Counted from the stretch's first letter, positions 34,248 through 44,508 are shown. The stretch: DNA of 64,000 bases from Marinifilum sp. N1E240 (GCF_009295825.1 NZ_WHKF01000004.1:372001-436000); one strand, 5' to 3'. Notes: a model not told the origin generated them from the letters alone. Made by a program: numbers and translations.

Positions 34248-36362
34248 ATGAAATTAACCAAAATTACCTTGTGTTTATCCATTTTGTTTTTGATAGGGAT
34301 TAGCTTTTATTCCTGTTCTGATAGTTCTCCGGAAGATGATGGTGGAGGCATAGAAAATCCTAAAGAACCCGATGGTAAATATGCAGGTTTTGATTTTGAA
34401 ACTGTTGTGGAATATCAGATATCTTTGACTACTTCGAATCCTCAGAATGAACCTCTAAATGGTGTTTATTTGGAGATGTATATGAATAACCCGGTGGATA
34501 CTGCCGGAGTATTCGTGCCAGATTATAAGAAATCTTTATTTTATAAGGGTTTAACCAATTCTAATGGTGCCATTGAGTGCAAATTAAATCCTCCTTCCAG
34601 TATAGACAGTATATATGTATTAACTTATCATGCAGGTTTGCCTAGGTATAATTCTTTTGCTTTGCAGGGAGAGAATGTTAATATTGCCATAGGTGGTTCT
34701 GATAATTTAAAATCGTCAGTCAAAACAGCGGTGAAAATTGATAATATACCTAATGTTGATAGTGATAACGGTTATTACATTTTAGGATCCTGGGGTAAAA
34801 AAGGTAAGCCGGATTATTTGGAATCAGCAAATGATGAAATTACAAATGATTTTCTAGAAATGGTAAATGCTTCTTTACCTGAAGGGAATACTTTAATGAA
34901 TACACATCCTGAATACCTTGCAAATAGTGAGGATACTAACCTTTCTATGTATGAAGAGGGTGAAATTTGGGTTACTTTTGTTCATGAAGGGGCTGGTTGG
35001 AAAAACGCTTTAGGATATTACACTTATCCAACAGATAATCCTCCATCAAGTGTTAATGATATTGATGATTTAACCATCATTTTCCCAAATGTATCAATGG
35101 GGAATAAAGATGAAATCGTCTCTGGAAACAAAGTTCAATTGCTTTATTTGGATCAGAATGAGAATGAATATGTAAAATTATTTCCTGCTGGTAGATCGGT
35201 AGGATGGTTTTTGGTTGCTCATGGTTGGCAAGATGGAAAACGTGAAGTAAATAATAAGGTATATACACATTATTCAAATACAAGTTTAAATATCGAAAAT
35301 TCGGGTGCTTTACGTAAGCACAATGTCTTATTGTATGATGGAGATACCGAGCGAATGATTTTGGGATTTGAGGATATTGACAGAAGTTCACCTTCCTGTG
35401 ATCATGATTTTAATGATGCGATTTTTTACGCAACTATAAATCCTATGAGTGCTGTTAAACCTGAAGATTATCAGGAAGTAGACAAAGAGGCAGACGATGA
35501 AGATAATGATGGTACACCTGATGAGTTTGATGAATACCCTTCGGACCCAACAAAAGCCTTTAATAATTACTATGTTGCAGAAGGTGAATTTGGTTCCTTA
35601 GCATTTGAAGATTTATGGCCAAGTAAAGGTGATTTTGATTTTAACGATTTGGTAGTTGCTTATAATTTTAATCAGATTACTAATTCTGATAATGATATTG
35701 TACAGATAGACGCAAAACTGTTGGTAAAAGCAATTGGAGCATCGTTTAAAAATGCTTTTGGTTTTGCTTTAGAGACGACACCAGCTAGTATTGAATCTGT
35801 GACAGGACAAAGAATTACCGATGGTTATTTGGATATCTCTTCGAATGGAACAGAGAATGGACAATCAAAGGCAACTATTATTTGTTTTGACGATCCTTAT
35901 AATGTAATTGATTATCCTGGAGCAGGTAGTGGTGTTAATACAGATCCGAATTCACCATATTCAACACCTGACACTCTCAAAATGACAATTAATTTTACGA
36001 ATCCAGTTAATGGAGATGATTTAGGTACGCCTCCTTACAATCCATTTATTATTATTGATCAGCAAAGAGGAAAAGAAGTTCATTTACCAAATCATGAACC
36101 AACTGACTTGGCAGACACAAGTTTATTGGGGCAATACGATGACGATAGTAATGAGAATAATGGAAAGTATTACGTTTCAGATCAATATTTGCCATGGGCA
36201 ATTAATGTTCCCGTATCCTTCGACTATCCATCTGAAAAGAAGAGTATTTTGAATTCTTACTTACTTTTTGATAATTGGGCTAGTAGTAACGGAAATAGCA
36301 ATAAAGATTGGTATATGAATGGATCTGGTTACAGAAATTCATCCAATATTTATAGCAAATAG
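34248..36362 (+). CDS. LruC-domain lipoprotein
   Basis: A 704-residue exported protein with the LruC domain found in Leptospira and Bacteroidota surface proteins. I start at the ATG at 34248 because it gives a compact lipoprotein signal (ISFYSC); a start 36 bases upstream is possible. After Cys comes a Ser/Asp/Glu-rich linker. Residues 270-420 resemble a DUF4114-like beta domain (FEDIDRSSPSCDHDFNDAIFY), then a calcium-binding-like DEDNDGTPDEFDEYPSDP, then the LruC part (DLWPSKGDFDFNDLVVAYNF). Probably displayed at the cell surface; ligand unknown. Confidence 0.85.
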   Translation: MKLTKITLCLSILFLIGISFYSCSDSSPEDDGGGIENPKEPDGKYAGFDFETVVEYQISLTTSNPQNEPLNGVYLEMYMNNPVDTAGVFVPDYKKSLFYKGLTNSNGAIECKLNPPSSIDSIYVLTYHAGLPRYNSFALQGENVNIAIGGSDNLKSSVKTAVKIDNIPNVDSDNGYYILGSWGKKGKPDYLESANDEITNDFLEMVNASLPEGNTLMNTHPEYLANSEDTNLSMYEEGEIWVTFVHEGAGWKNALGYYTYPTDNPPSSVNDIDDLTIIFPNVSMGNKDEIVSGNKVQLLYLDQNENEYVKLFPAGRSVGWFLVAHGWQDGKREVNNKVYTHYSNTSLNIENSGALRKHNVLLYDGDTERMILGFEDIDRSSPSCDHDFNDAIFYATINPMSAVKPEDYQEVDKEADDEDNDGTPDEFDEYPSDPTKAFNNYYVAEGEFGSLAFEDLWPSKGDFDFNDLVVAYNFNQITNSDNDIVQIDAKLLVKAIGASFKNAFGFALETTPASIESVTGQRITDGYLDISSNGTENGQSKATIICFDDPYNVIDYPGAGSGVNTDPNSPYSTPDTLKMTINFTNPVNGDDLGTPPYNPFIIIDQQRGKEVHLPNHEPTDLADTSLLGQYDDDSNENNGKYYVSDQYLPWAINVPVSFDYPSEKKSILNSYLLFDNWASSNGNSNKDWYMNGSGYRNSSNIYSK

Positions 36363-36385
36363 TTTTTAAAAACAGATATATTTAA

Positions 36386-36413
36386 GGAGAGGCTTTTAGT
36401 CTCTCTTTTTTTT
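36386..36413 (+). terminator. intrinsic terminator after the LruC gene
   Basis: Stem GAGAG/CTCTC with a nine-base loop and a run of T. Confidence 0.75.
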
Positions 36414-36474
36414 GTGATTTAAGCACAGTTAGTGTAGATTTAGTATTGACTATTTGTAAAAAGTTAAAGTATCT

Positions 36475-37080
36475 ATGAAACAGTTTGTAATTGCTCTTTA
36501 TATTTTAATCGGATCCACAATAGTAAATGCTCAAATTCTTAAAGAGAATTTATTTTATTTGGATGCTGGTGGATCAGTTGGAAACTACATTGGAGGAGAT
36601 CTAGCCGCAAATTACATTCACAATCAAAAAATATCGTTTCAATTTTCTTTTTCTCATTTTGAGCGAAAGGATCCATCTCGACCAGATGATTATTCTGGAG
36701 GACTTTCAAGTATTGTATCATTGGGAGCAAATACACCAAAAGATGAACTGAAATCTTATTCTATTTTGGGAGGGTTTATTTTACCATACAAAGGAAGCGA
36801 GAAAGGAAGATGGAATTTGAGAGCTGGTTTGGCGTATTCGGAATTTAAAGAAGCTTATGCTTATAATATTATTGATGATGCAGTATCTAGTGAATTTTTT
36901 ATAGGTAATTACAGTTATAAAAAGCGCCATTCAGAAATGCTAAGCATTGTTTTTAAACCTGAATTGGAAATTGCATTTTCTAAATATGTTGGTATCGGTT
37001 TGTCTGCGTTTATCGTTCTAAATGAAAAAACAACCGTCTTTGGTTTAGGGATAAACCTCAAATTAGGTGTTTTAAAGTGA
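36475..37080 (+). CDS. small outer-membrane barrel protein
   Basis: A 201-residue protein with a signal peptide to about residue 20 (NAQI) and alternating strands (NLRAGLAYSEFKEAY, FKPELEIAFSKYVGIGLSAFIVL, GLGINLKLGVLK), which fit an eight-stranded outer-membrane barrel. It is close behind the LruC gene but separated by a terminator. Function unknown; no conserved binding motif is seen. Confidence 0.7.
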   Translation: MKQFVIALYILIGSTIVNAQILKENLFYLDAGGSVGNYIGGDLAANYIHNQKISFQFSFSHFERKDPSRPDDYSGGLSSIVSLGANTPKDELKSYSILGGFILPYKGSEKGRWNLRAGLAYSEFKEAYAYNIIDDAVSSEFFIGNYSYKKRHSEMLSIVFKPELEIAFSKYVGIGLSAFIVLNEKTTVFGLGINLKLGVLK

Positions 37081-37109
37081 AAATAAAAAGATGAAATTTT
37101 ATAAAACGA

Positions 37110-37155
37110 AAAAGGACGGCAACCACTCCGTCCTTTTCATATTCACTTTAAAACC
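37110..37155. repeat. hairpin repeat, copy 1
   Basis: Stem AAAAGGACGG/CCGTCCTTTT with loop CAACCACT, followed by CAT and the conserved tail ATTCACTTTAAA. It lies right after the barrel gene and can act as a terminator in either direction, but the conserved loop and tail go beyond that. Confidence 0.7.
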
Positions 37156-37346
37156 TGAACTTTCCATAGAAAATTCAATTGCAATATAAGGGTTAATATT
37201 TTTATTGTCAATAAAAAGTTTAAGAAATTTTAATTAAAATGATTTTTTATCACTGTGAATTAATCAATTAGATAAATTGATCTAGCATATTTTCTTTTCT
37301 AATAAAGTGTTTTTTTGAGAATTTGTGTTGGGCTGGTAAAATACAA

Positions 37347-37396
37347 AAGAGGATGGTAACCACTCCATCCTCTTCTATCTATTCACTTTAAACCTT
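37347..37396. repeat. hairpin repeat, copy 2
   Basis: Stem AAGAGGATGG/CCATCCTCTT with loop TAACCACT and tail ATTCACTTTAAA. Compared with copy 1 the stem bases differ in compensated pairs. The 405-base gap between the convergent genes holds these two copies and one AT-rich dyad near 37260-37285; otherwise I see nothing. Confidence 0.7.
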
Positions 37397-37484
37397 AAAA
37401 AACGGAAATCGTTTTGCATGTTGTACGCCGCATGTTTCAAAAAGGTTTTATAAAATGTGGTATTTTAACACATTCCAAATAATA

Positions 37485-38660
37485 TTACAGTTTAAATTTC
37501 TGAATTTGTGCTATGGTTTTGTTGTATTCATACTCTATTTCTAGATATGTATCAAAGCTATCGTAGTAATAAATGCTCTCTGTAAGGTATTCTATTCCTG
37601 ATATTTCACCGAATTTTAGAGCTTTTTGTAATAATTGATCGTATTGCTTTTCAGAGAAGATTTTCTGGTACTCTTTTAAGCTTTTATCCAGACTTAAATA
37701 GTTGTGAAAAAGCTTCAAAAAATTATTTTCTTTTTCCATTTTACCGATGCTATACTCTTCTTTTCTGAATTGCTCAATCAATTTAGCTTGTTTCACTTTG
37801 TGCTTATTTTCCCATAAAGGAATACTTAAACCCAATTTTATGCCATTAGCTTTTTTCATCACATCCGAATTCAAATATCTGTAGCCAATACTAATTTTTG
37901 GTAATGATTTTGTTTTTACCAATGAAGTTTGTTTTGACGCAATTATTTCGTTTGCACTTAATAATTTTAGTCTAGGATCAGCATTTAATGATTCTTGCAA
38001 AAGCACATTCATGTTTTTATCCAAACTAATTTCTGGATATACTATAGAGTTAATAGCTAATGATTTACCTCCATTTAATTTTTTTAAATCCTCATGAAGG
38101 TTAAAAATTTTGGAAGTAAGCATTTTTAACTGATTCTGTGTATTTAAACGAAGCATTCTTATTTTGTTGACCTCGAGAATATTTGCATCACCTTCTTTCA
38201 ATCTTTTATCAAAATAATCATTCAATTTCCTCGAAGCAGATAATCGCTTATTAAGTTCAGTTTTTTGTTTGTTGAGATAAATCAATTCTATGCAGAGTAA
38301 TTTCGCTTTTAATAGAATATTCTGTCTAAGCTCCGTTTTGTAATTTTCTGAGTTAGCAATTTGTTCTTTCTTAAGTTGATTCTTATAAATATAGCTGGTT
38401 GGGAAATCAAAACTTTGGCTTACCAAAATTTCATATGGTTTGCCTTCTTCCGAAGAAAAACTTTTTTCCCACTCGAACTCAGGATTAGCCAGATTGTTTT
38501 GAGCTTTGTATCCTAAGTTTTGAGCATCAATATATTGTTCATGTGCTCTTAATTCAGGATTGTTTTTTTCAATTGTGGATAAAATTTCCTGAATTGTAAC
38601 TTGAGCAAATCCTTGTAAGCTCAAGACTAATATAATTATTAGTAATAATGATCTAAGCAT
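37485..38660 (-). CDS. TolC-family outer-membrane efflux protein
   Basis: A 391-residue outer-membrane factor with a signal peptide (residues 1-19) and the long helical repeats of TolC/CusC-type channels (TIEKNNPELRAHEQYIDAQN, then LNADPRLKLLSANEIIASKQTSLVKTKSLPKISIGY). It is the outer exit of the efflux pump encoded by the two preceding genes. Its ATG overlaps the end of the RND gene by eight bases, so translation is coupled. At about 390 residues it is slightly shorter than typical. Confidence 0.88.
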   Translation of the reverse strand: MLRSLLLIIILVLSLQGFAQVTIQEILSTIEKNNPELRAHEQYIDAQNLGYKAQNNLANPEFEWEKSFSSEEGKPYEILVSQSFDFPTSYIYKNQLKKEQIANSENYKTELRQNILLKAKLLCIELIYLNKQKTELNKRLSASRKLNDYFDKRLKEGDANILEVNKIRMLRLNTQNQLKMLTSKIFNLHEDLKKLNGGKSLAINSIVYPEISLDKNMNVLLQESLNADPRLKLLSANEIIASKQTSLVKTKSLPKISIGYRYLNSDVMKKANGIKLGLSIPLWENKHKVKQAKLIEQFRKEEYSIGKMEKENNFLKLFHNYLSLDKSLKEYQKIFSEKQYDQLLQKALKFGEISGIEYLTESIYYYDSFDTYLEIEYEYNKTIAQIQKFKL

Positions 38661-41600
38661 TTCCTTTGTTTTTAGAATTTAACAACAGATATACAATAGG
38701 AATAACATACACGTTAAGTAAGGTGGAAGTTAATAGTCCACCAAGAATAACAACAGCCATTGGACTTTGAATCTCATTACCTGGTTCATCACCACCTAAT
38801 GCCATTGGAATTAATGCCAAAGCGGCAGTTAAAGCAGTCATTAAAATAGGACTCAAACGGTGAATGGATCCCTGGACAATTATTTCCTTTATTTCTAGTC
38901 CTTTACCTAACATGTTTTGGTAGTTCGAAATAAGGAGAATACCATTACGAGTTGCAATACCAAATAGAGTTATGAAACCAATAATAGCAGGAATGCTCAA
39001 CATTCCTGAAGTAAAGTATATTGTAAACACACCACCAATTAATGCAAGTGGAAGGTTTATTAAAATGATACTAGCCAATTGGAATGAACGGAACTCTTGA
39101 AATAACAGTAGGAATATGATTAAGAATGAAATTAATGAAGTTAAAGCTAGCGTTTTAGAGGCTTTTGCCTCACTTTCAAATTGTCCACCAAACTCAATTC
39201 TATATTCTTCAGGAATTTTGATGTCTTTATCTACAGCTGCTTTAATATCAGTTACAACCGATCGTAGATCTCTTTCAGCTACATTTGCCGAAACTACTAA
39301 TTTTCTCTGTACATTTTCACGACTTACCGTGTTTGGTCCAGACAAAGATTGGATATCTGCAACATAGCTAAAGGGAATCTTTTTACCATCCCAAGTATCA
39401 ATTAAAGCATTACGAAGTGCGGCAATGTTTCCACGATTTTCTTCATTGTATTTTACTACCAAGTCGAAAGCTTTCACTCCTTCGAAAACATCAGAAACTT
39501 TCTCTCCTGCAAAGGCAATATCAATAAAATCGGAAAACGTAGAAATGGAAATACCATACTTTGCCAACATATCGCGCTTAGGACGAATCTGAATTTGTGG
39601 AATTTCTACTTGTTGTTCGACATTAACATCTACAACGCCATCAATAGATTCAATCGATCCTTTTATCTCATTAGCCATTTGGAACATTTTTGATAAATCA
39701 CTTCCAAATATTTTAATGGCAATATTTGCTTTAGTTCCCGATAAAATATGATCAATTCTATGACTCAAAGGTTGACCAATGGCAAAATTGACACCAGCAA
39801 TCTGACCCAGTTTTTCTCTTACTTCAGCTAGAAATTCAGCTTTGGTTCGATCTGTTAATGTAAAAGGAACTTCAATTTCAGAAGTATTTACACCAAAGGA
39901 ATGCTCATCTAATTCTGCACGACCAGTTCTACGAGCAGTTAGCCTGGCTTCTGGTATGGTAAGTAGTGCTTCTTCGGCTAAAATTTTAATCTTATCAGAT
40001 TCTTCTAATGATATTCCTGGTTTTGTAATCGCTGTAATAGTAAGAGATCCTTCATTAAAATCAGGAAGGAAATTACGTCCCAAGCCGCTCATGATAATTA
40101 GCGAAGCTATAAAAAGAATGGTAGCCGAACTAAGAATAAAATATTTAAATTGAAGAGCCTGATTTAATGATTTCTCATAGATTTTATTCAAGTTTGAAAC
40201 CAGCCAGCTTTCTTTGCTCTTTTTGTTAAGCATTTTATCGCTGGTAAGCATAAAGCTACAAAGCACTGGAGTAACTGTAAGAGCTGTAATTAGTGATGCA
40301 AACAAGGAAACGATAAATGCGATACCTAATGGCTGTAGCATTCTTCCTTCCATTCCTGATAAGAAGAAAAGCGGTACAAAAGCTGCAATAATAATAAAGG
40401 TTGCATTAATAATTGAAGAACGAATTTCGCAAGAAGCATTGTAAATGACTTTTAGCGAATTCTCTCTTTTCTCTTTCGAAAGTTGGAAATTCTGACGAAG
40501 TCTCTTATAAACATTTTCAACATCAATAATTGCATCATCAACAAGGTCACCAATAGCAATAGCCATACCTCCCAAGGTCATCGTATTAATGGTAATGCCC
40601 ATTAGTTTTAGAGCGATAATGGTAAATAATAGTGACAATGGAATTGCCAAAAGAGAAATAACCGTTGTGCGGTAATTCATCAGGAATACGAAAAGGATAA
40701 TGATCACAAAAATAGATCCTTCGTACAGTGCCTTTTTAACGTTTCCAATTGAATTATCGATAAAATCTGCTTGGCGGAAGATATGAGTATTAACGCTTAC
40801 ATCTTCTGGTAAACCTTTCTTTATATCTTCAATGGTAGCATCTAGCTTTTCGGTAAGTTTTAAAGTATTTATGCCAGGCTGCTTTTTCACAGTTAATAGA
40901 ACTGCAGCATTGGCATTAACACTTGCCAAACCAATTTTTGGTGCTGGAGCTTCAACAACATCAGCAATATCGCTAATGCGTACAGGTGCTTTTTTATAGA
41001 CTTTGACTACAGAATTACCCAGTTTATTAATATCAGAGGTACGAGCAATTCCACGAATATTATATTGGTTTCCAAATTCGTTAATGAAACCACCAGCGGA
41101 ATTTTGGTTCGTTGCATTCGCAGCTTTCATCAATTCATCCATGCTGATGTTATAGTGACGCATTTTCTGAGGATTGGCTTGAATCTGGTATTGTTTGTAA
41201 TCGCCACCAGTTACAACTACCTGAGCCACTCCGTTAAGAGCAAGAATTTGCGGACGGATACTCCAATCGGCTAAGGTTCTGAGGTCCATTGGAGAAGTTT
41301 TTTCTGCTTGTAGACCAATCATCATAACCTCACCCATAATGGACGATTGAGGAGCAAGAGTTGGACTTCCAGTTCCTTCTGGCAGAAGATCAGAAATAGC
41401 CATTAATTTCTCACTTACAATTTGTCGAGCCAGATAAATGTCTGTTCCCCATTCAAATTCTACCCAAACGATGGAGAATCCTGCCGAAGATGATGAACGT
41501 AATCGTCTAATATTAGTTGCGCCGTTAACGGCTGTTTCTATTTGAAATGTAACCAGTTTTTCTACCTCTTCAGGTGCCATTCCATGTGCTTCGGTCATAA

Positions 41601-41745
41601 CCACTACGGTTGGTGCAGTTAAATCCGGAAACACATCTACATCCATATTTGCTGTTGTGTAGCTACCTCCAAGAATAAGGAGGAAAGCTGCAAACATCAC
41701 CAATATACGGTTGTGTAGTGCGTATTGTATGATTTTATTTAACAC
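38653..41745 (-). CDS. heavy-metal RND efflux pump (CusA/CzcA family)
   Basis: A 1030-residue inner-membrane proton-driven pump with twelve membrane helices and two large periplasmic loops. The start (RILVMFAAFLLILGGSYTTANMDVDVFPDLTAPTV) and the helix-4 motif GGMAIAIGDLVDDAIIDVENVYKRL place it in the heavy-metal (HME) branch; this motif is nearer the CusA pattern than the CzcA one but carries extra Asp residues for proton relay. The likely substrates are copper, silver, cobalt, zinc or nickel; the flanking His-rich proteins fit any of these. It is in an operon with the adaptor and TolC-type protein. Confidence 0.92.
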   Translation of the reverse strand: MLNKIIQYALHNRILVMFAAFLLILGGSYTTANMDVDVFPDLTAPTVVVMTEAHGMAPEEVEKLVTFQIETAVNGATNIRRLRSSSSAGFSIVWVEFEWGTDIYLARQIVSEKLMAISDLLPEGTGSPTLAPQSSIMGEVMMIGLQAEKTSPMDLRTLADWSIRPQILALNGVAQVVVTGGDYKQYQIQANPQKMRHYNISMDELMKAANATNQNSAGGFINEFGNQYNIRGIARTSDINKLGNSVVKVYKKAPVRISDIADVVEAPAPKIGLASVNANAAVLLTVKKQPGINTLKLTEKLDATIEDIKKGLPEDVSVNTHIFRQADFIDNSIGNVKKALYEGSIFVIIILFVFLMNYRTTVISLLAIPLSLLFTIIALKLMGITINTMTLGGMAIAIGDLVDDAIIDVENVYKRLRQNFQLSKEKRENSLKVIYNASCEIRSSIINATFIIIAAFVPLFFLSGMEGRMLQPLGIAFIVSLFASLITALTVTPVLCSFMLTSDKMLNKKSKESWLVSNLNKIYEKSLNQALQFKYFILSSATILFIASLIIMSGLGRNFLPDFNEGSLTITAITKPGISLEESDKIKILAEEALLTIPEARLTARRTGRAELDEHSFGVNTSEIEVPFTLTDRTKAEFLAEVREKLGQIAGVNFAIGQPLSHRIDHILSGTKANIAIKIFGSDLSKMFQMANEIKGSIESIDGVVDVNVEQQVEIPQIQIRPKRDMLAKYGISISTFSDFIDIAFAGEKVSDVFEGVKAFDLVVKYNEENRGNIAALRNALIDTWDGKKIPFSYVADIQSLSGPNTVSRENVQRKLVVSANVAERDLRSVVTDIKAAVDKDIKIPEEYRIEFGGQFESEAKASKTLALTSLISFLIIFLLLFQEFRSFQLASIILINLPLALIGGVFTIYFTSGMLSIPAIIGFITLFGIATRNGILLISNYQNMLGKGLEIKEIIVQGSIHRLSPILMTALTAALALIPMALGGDEPGNEIQSPMAVVILGGLLTSTLLNVYVIPIVYLLLNSKNKGNA

Positions 41746-41832
41746 AGTTGTTTCTTTTAAATTAATGATTGAAGATTGATTTATACTTTTACACCAATGC
41801 TTCGAAATACAATTGTTCTGAATTCAGAAATT

Positions 41833-43356
41833 CTAATGTTCATGTCCATGAGCAGGCAATGCACCAGCCAGTGAAGCCAATTTTACAAAGTAAACACCCT
41901 TGCTAACAACTCGCTCTCCAGCTTTTAGTCCACTTAGAATTTCTACTTCTTTGCCATTGTCTGAACCAATTGTGACAAAGCGTTTTTCATAACTTTCACC
42001 TTCGGTTTGTACAAAAACGTAGAAAATGGATTGATCTTCAAGAATTGCAGATTTGCTCACACTTAAAACTTTGCGAGTACTCTCTGATTTTAAATAAACA
42101 TCAATATAAGATCCCATATAGAGCTCTGGAATTTTGTTGATTTCGAAATAAAGAGGTGTGGTGTAATCATCTTCATGAATATCACGACCGTAGGCAATTA
42201 GTTTTCCGCCTAAATCGTCTGTGTTATATATTTCATCTCGATATGGTAATTTAAAGTTTGCTGAGTGGATTTTTGAGAGTTGCGTTAAATGTTTTTGATA
42301 CAAATCAGCTTTTAAAATTAGTGTTGTGTTTCGATCTACAATACCAATTACCTGACCTTTTTCAACGTATTCACCTTCCTTTACAAATACGTTGCAAACA
42401 TATCCGCTAACAGGCGAAGCCACTTTAATTCCTTTGGTACTATAATCTTTTGAAATCAACTGAAAGTTAATTTCTGCTTTTTCAAAATTTGCTTTGGCTT
42501 TATTAAATTCTCGTTTAGATATGATTTGATCTTCAGACAAAGATTTGGCTCTATCGTATTCTGCTTTGCTTTTTTCAAACTCAGAGCGAGCACTTATAAA
42601 GCGACTGGTTAATGAGTTATCAGAAAGTCCTTCTCCCGAGATATAAAAGATCGTTTCTCCTTTGGAAACCGTTTTGCCATTTACAATATCTGATGACGGA
42701 ATACGAACAATTCCACTTGATTTTGCTGAAATTCGAATTTCGCTGTTACTGGAAGCTATTAATTCACCCGTAGTTTTAATTACCTTATTAAAAATATCAT
42801 ACTTCACATCTTCAGATCCAAATTCAATTTTCCACGCTTGTTCTTTTAAGAATGCAGTCTGATTTTCTTTCTTCAGTTCTGCCATGGCTTTTGTTGCTTC
42901 CTTTTCGCTTGCGTATACCTGTATGTTTTTGGCTTCGAATCTTTCCTTACCAAACTTTGAGTTTACCTCAATTACCAGTGTGTACAAACCTGCAGTAGAT
43001 GGTTTCAGACTTGGAGTAAATATTCCTGGAGAACTAGGAGATTTTACCGTTTTACGGATCCCCTTATTGCCTTTAATTAAAGAGATGCTAAGCTTACCTT
43101 CAGTATATGGTCGGTAAGTATCTAAACGAGTTAAATGCGTTAGAAATTTAGAAACCTGACCTGCTACCAATGGATGAAATTCAGCAAATACTTCTGTTGT
43201 TTCAGAAAAAAGTGTTACTGTTTGATTGTTGTGATCTGCATGTGTTGCACCACCCGAAACTTCATCATGAGAATGTCCATGTCCGGATTGTGTAGAGGGT
43301 TTGCAAGCTATTATTGATAGAGATAAGCCGATGGCTATCAAATATATTTTATTCAT
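41833..43356 (-). CDS. RND efflux periplasmic adaptor (CusB/CzcB-like)
   Basis: A 507-residue membrane-fusion lipoprotein. I start at the ATG at 43356, which gives a lipoprotein signal ending IIAC; the frame upstream is longer but lacks a signal. The mature end begins with a His-rich segment (HGHSHDE and HADHNN) and the protein ends LPAHGHEH, so both ends can bind metal. The middle has the barrel-sandwich (VKYDIFNKVIKTTGELIAS) and helical hairpin (FISARSEFEKSKAEYDRAKSL) of adaptors joining the RND pump to the outer-membrane factor. An extra beta domain is at residues 50-170. Confidence 0.9.
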   Translation of the reverse strand: MNKIYLIAIGLSLSIIACKPSTQSGHGHSHDEVSGGATHADHNNQTVTLFSETTEVFAEFHPLVAGQVSKFLTHLTRLDTYRPYTEGKLSISLIKGNKGIRKTVKSPSSPGIFTPSLKPSTAGLYTLVIEVNSKFGKERFEAKNIQVYASEKEATKAMAELKKENQTAFLKEQAWKIEFGSEDVKYDIFNKVIKTTGELIASSNSEIRISAKSSGIVRIPSSDIVNGKTVSKGETIFYISGEGLSDNSLTSRFISARSEFEKSKAEYDRAKSLSEDQIISKREFNKAKANFEKAEINFQLISKDYSTKGIKVASPVSGYVCNVFVKEGEYVEKGQVIGIVDRNTTLILKADLYQKHLTQLSKIHSANFKLPYRDEIYNTDDLGGKLIAYGRDIHEDDYTTPLYFEINKIPELYMGSYIDVYLKSESTRKVLSVSKSAILEDQSIFYVFVQTEGESYEKRFVTIGSDNGKEVEILSGLKAGERVVSKGVYFVKLASLAGALPAHGHEH

Positions 43357-43481
43357 TGTTCTCAATTTAAATGTGAAATTCAATTTTTCGTTTGTAAGTA
43401 TCTTACTTGCAGTAGATATTTTGTTTAGGATGTGAAAAAGTAAAAGAGTAGGGAAGGCTTTTACCAACCCTATTCTATTTC

Positions 43482-43775
43482 TTAGTGTTTGTGGTTGTCA
43501 CCTTCATGATCGTGATCGTGGTCATGTCCTTCATGTTCAGAATGAGTTTTAGAACTGTCAGCATCTACCGTAAATTCTTCTTGGTGATGATCATGTCCTT
43601 CAGTTCCGTGATCGTGACCTTCATGTCCTGAGTGATCGTGTCCCTCATGGTCATGCCCTTCGTGATCATGTCCGTCATGCTGGTGAGTTTCTTCTTTTTT
43701 GGCTTTCTTTCCTGTACTAGTGCACGAAGTGAAAACCAAACCACAAATTGCCAAAACAAATAATACCTTCTTCAT
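43482..43775 (-). CDS. His-rich metal-binding lipoprotein
   Basis: A 97-residue lipoprotein whose signal is MKKVLFVLAICGLVFTSC. About half the mature part is (G)HDHEGHDH repeats with acidic residues, which bind Zn, Ni, Co or Cu. It lies directly before the adaptor gene in the efflux operon and probably buffers metal in the periplasm or passes it to the pump. Its signal is nearly identical to that of the Cys-rich lipoprotein at 44680. Confidence 0.8.
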   Translation of the reverse strand: MKKVLFVLAICGLVFTSCTSTGKKAKKEETHQHDGHDHEGHDHEGHDHSGHEGHDHGTEGHDHHQEEFTVDADSSKTHSEHEGHDHDHDHEGDNHKH

Positions 43776-43981
43776 AAATTGAATTTTAGATGGTCTTTGA
43801 TCTGTTTAATCGAAACATTTCATAGAATCCTGATTATTTCAATTAACAAGACCAAAGTGCTTGTATATAAATAATTAAAAGTATTCTGCTTGAAGATTAG
43901 TATAGAGTATAAAGACTGTTTGAGACAAATTAGCATTATTTTTTTAATGCATAAACTGTACTAAACAATTTGCTTATATAA

Positions 43982-44389
43982 CTATGCTAAGTGTTGTGAA
44001 GGCGGACCTCTCCTTAGAGGTGGTGATTTAAGTGGCTCAGGTATAAGTATACTGTTGTACACTTTAAATTGTTGTACTCTTTGACTGTCTTCTGAGTCCA
44101 GTTTTATTTCATCAGATTTTAGGAAAATCTGGTATTTTATTTCCTTTTGTACTCTGTTATGAGTGAGGATGCAGCAAGTTTCTTCAGTGGTATTGTGACT
44201 GTGATTCCAATGTAAACCACTATGACCATGATTGTGAGAATGGGCATGTTGATGTATCTGAATTACTGATACATGATTATTTTCTTGCTGGTGAACGTGA
44301 TGATTGTGAGGAATAATATCATGTGCTAGTAATACCAGCATAGGTATTACCATAATCAGGCACAATATGTATTTTTTTAAACTCCTCAT
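43982..44389 (-). CDS. His-rich membrane-anchored protein of the efflux operon
   Basis: A 135-residue protein from the ATG at 44389 (seven codons inside a longer frame). Residues 1-24 form a signal or anchor (YILCLIMVIPMLVLLAHDI). Then comes a His-rich stretch (HNHHVHQQ, HQHAHSHNHGHSG, HWNHSHN) and TCC, and it ends with PPLRRGPPSQ, an ending shared by small proteins of Bacteroidota metal-efflux operons as I recall. Probably a periplasmic metal-binding factor; function inferred only. Confidence 0.7.
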   Translation of the reverse strand: MRSLKKYILCLIMVIPMLVLLAHDIIPHNHHVHQQENNHVSVIQIHQHAHSHNHGHSGLHWNHSHNTTEETCCILTHNRVQKEIKYQIFLKSDEIKLDSEDSQRVQQFKVYNSILIPEPLKSPPLRRGPPSQHLA

Positions 44390-44496
44390 TTTGTAATATG
44401 TTGCGGACAAATATAATTTATCAGAATTTGATTTCCTATACCTAGATTAAGGTATTAATAAATCATTAACAAAAAAAATAAAAATATATTATTGAA

Positions 44497-44508
44497 ATTG
44501 AGCTCAAT
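44497..44508. promoter_or_regulatory. 12-bp palindrome in the gap upstream of the efflux operon
   Basis: ATTGAGCTCAAT, about 107 bases upstream of the 44389 gene. It might be an operator for the efflux operon, but this is a guess. The rest of the 44390-44630 gap shows nothing. Confidence 0.3.

Noticed and set aside
37080-37200. Short minus-strand frame with FKVN through repeat copy 1 and a similar FKVN in copy 2
   Set aside because: The frames diverge after the shared residues and the hairpin explains the similarity better.
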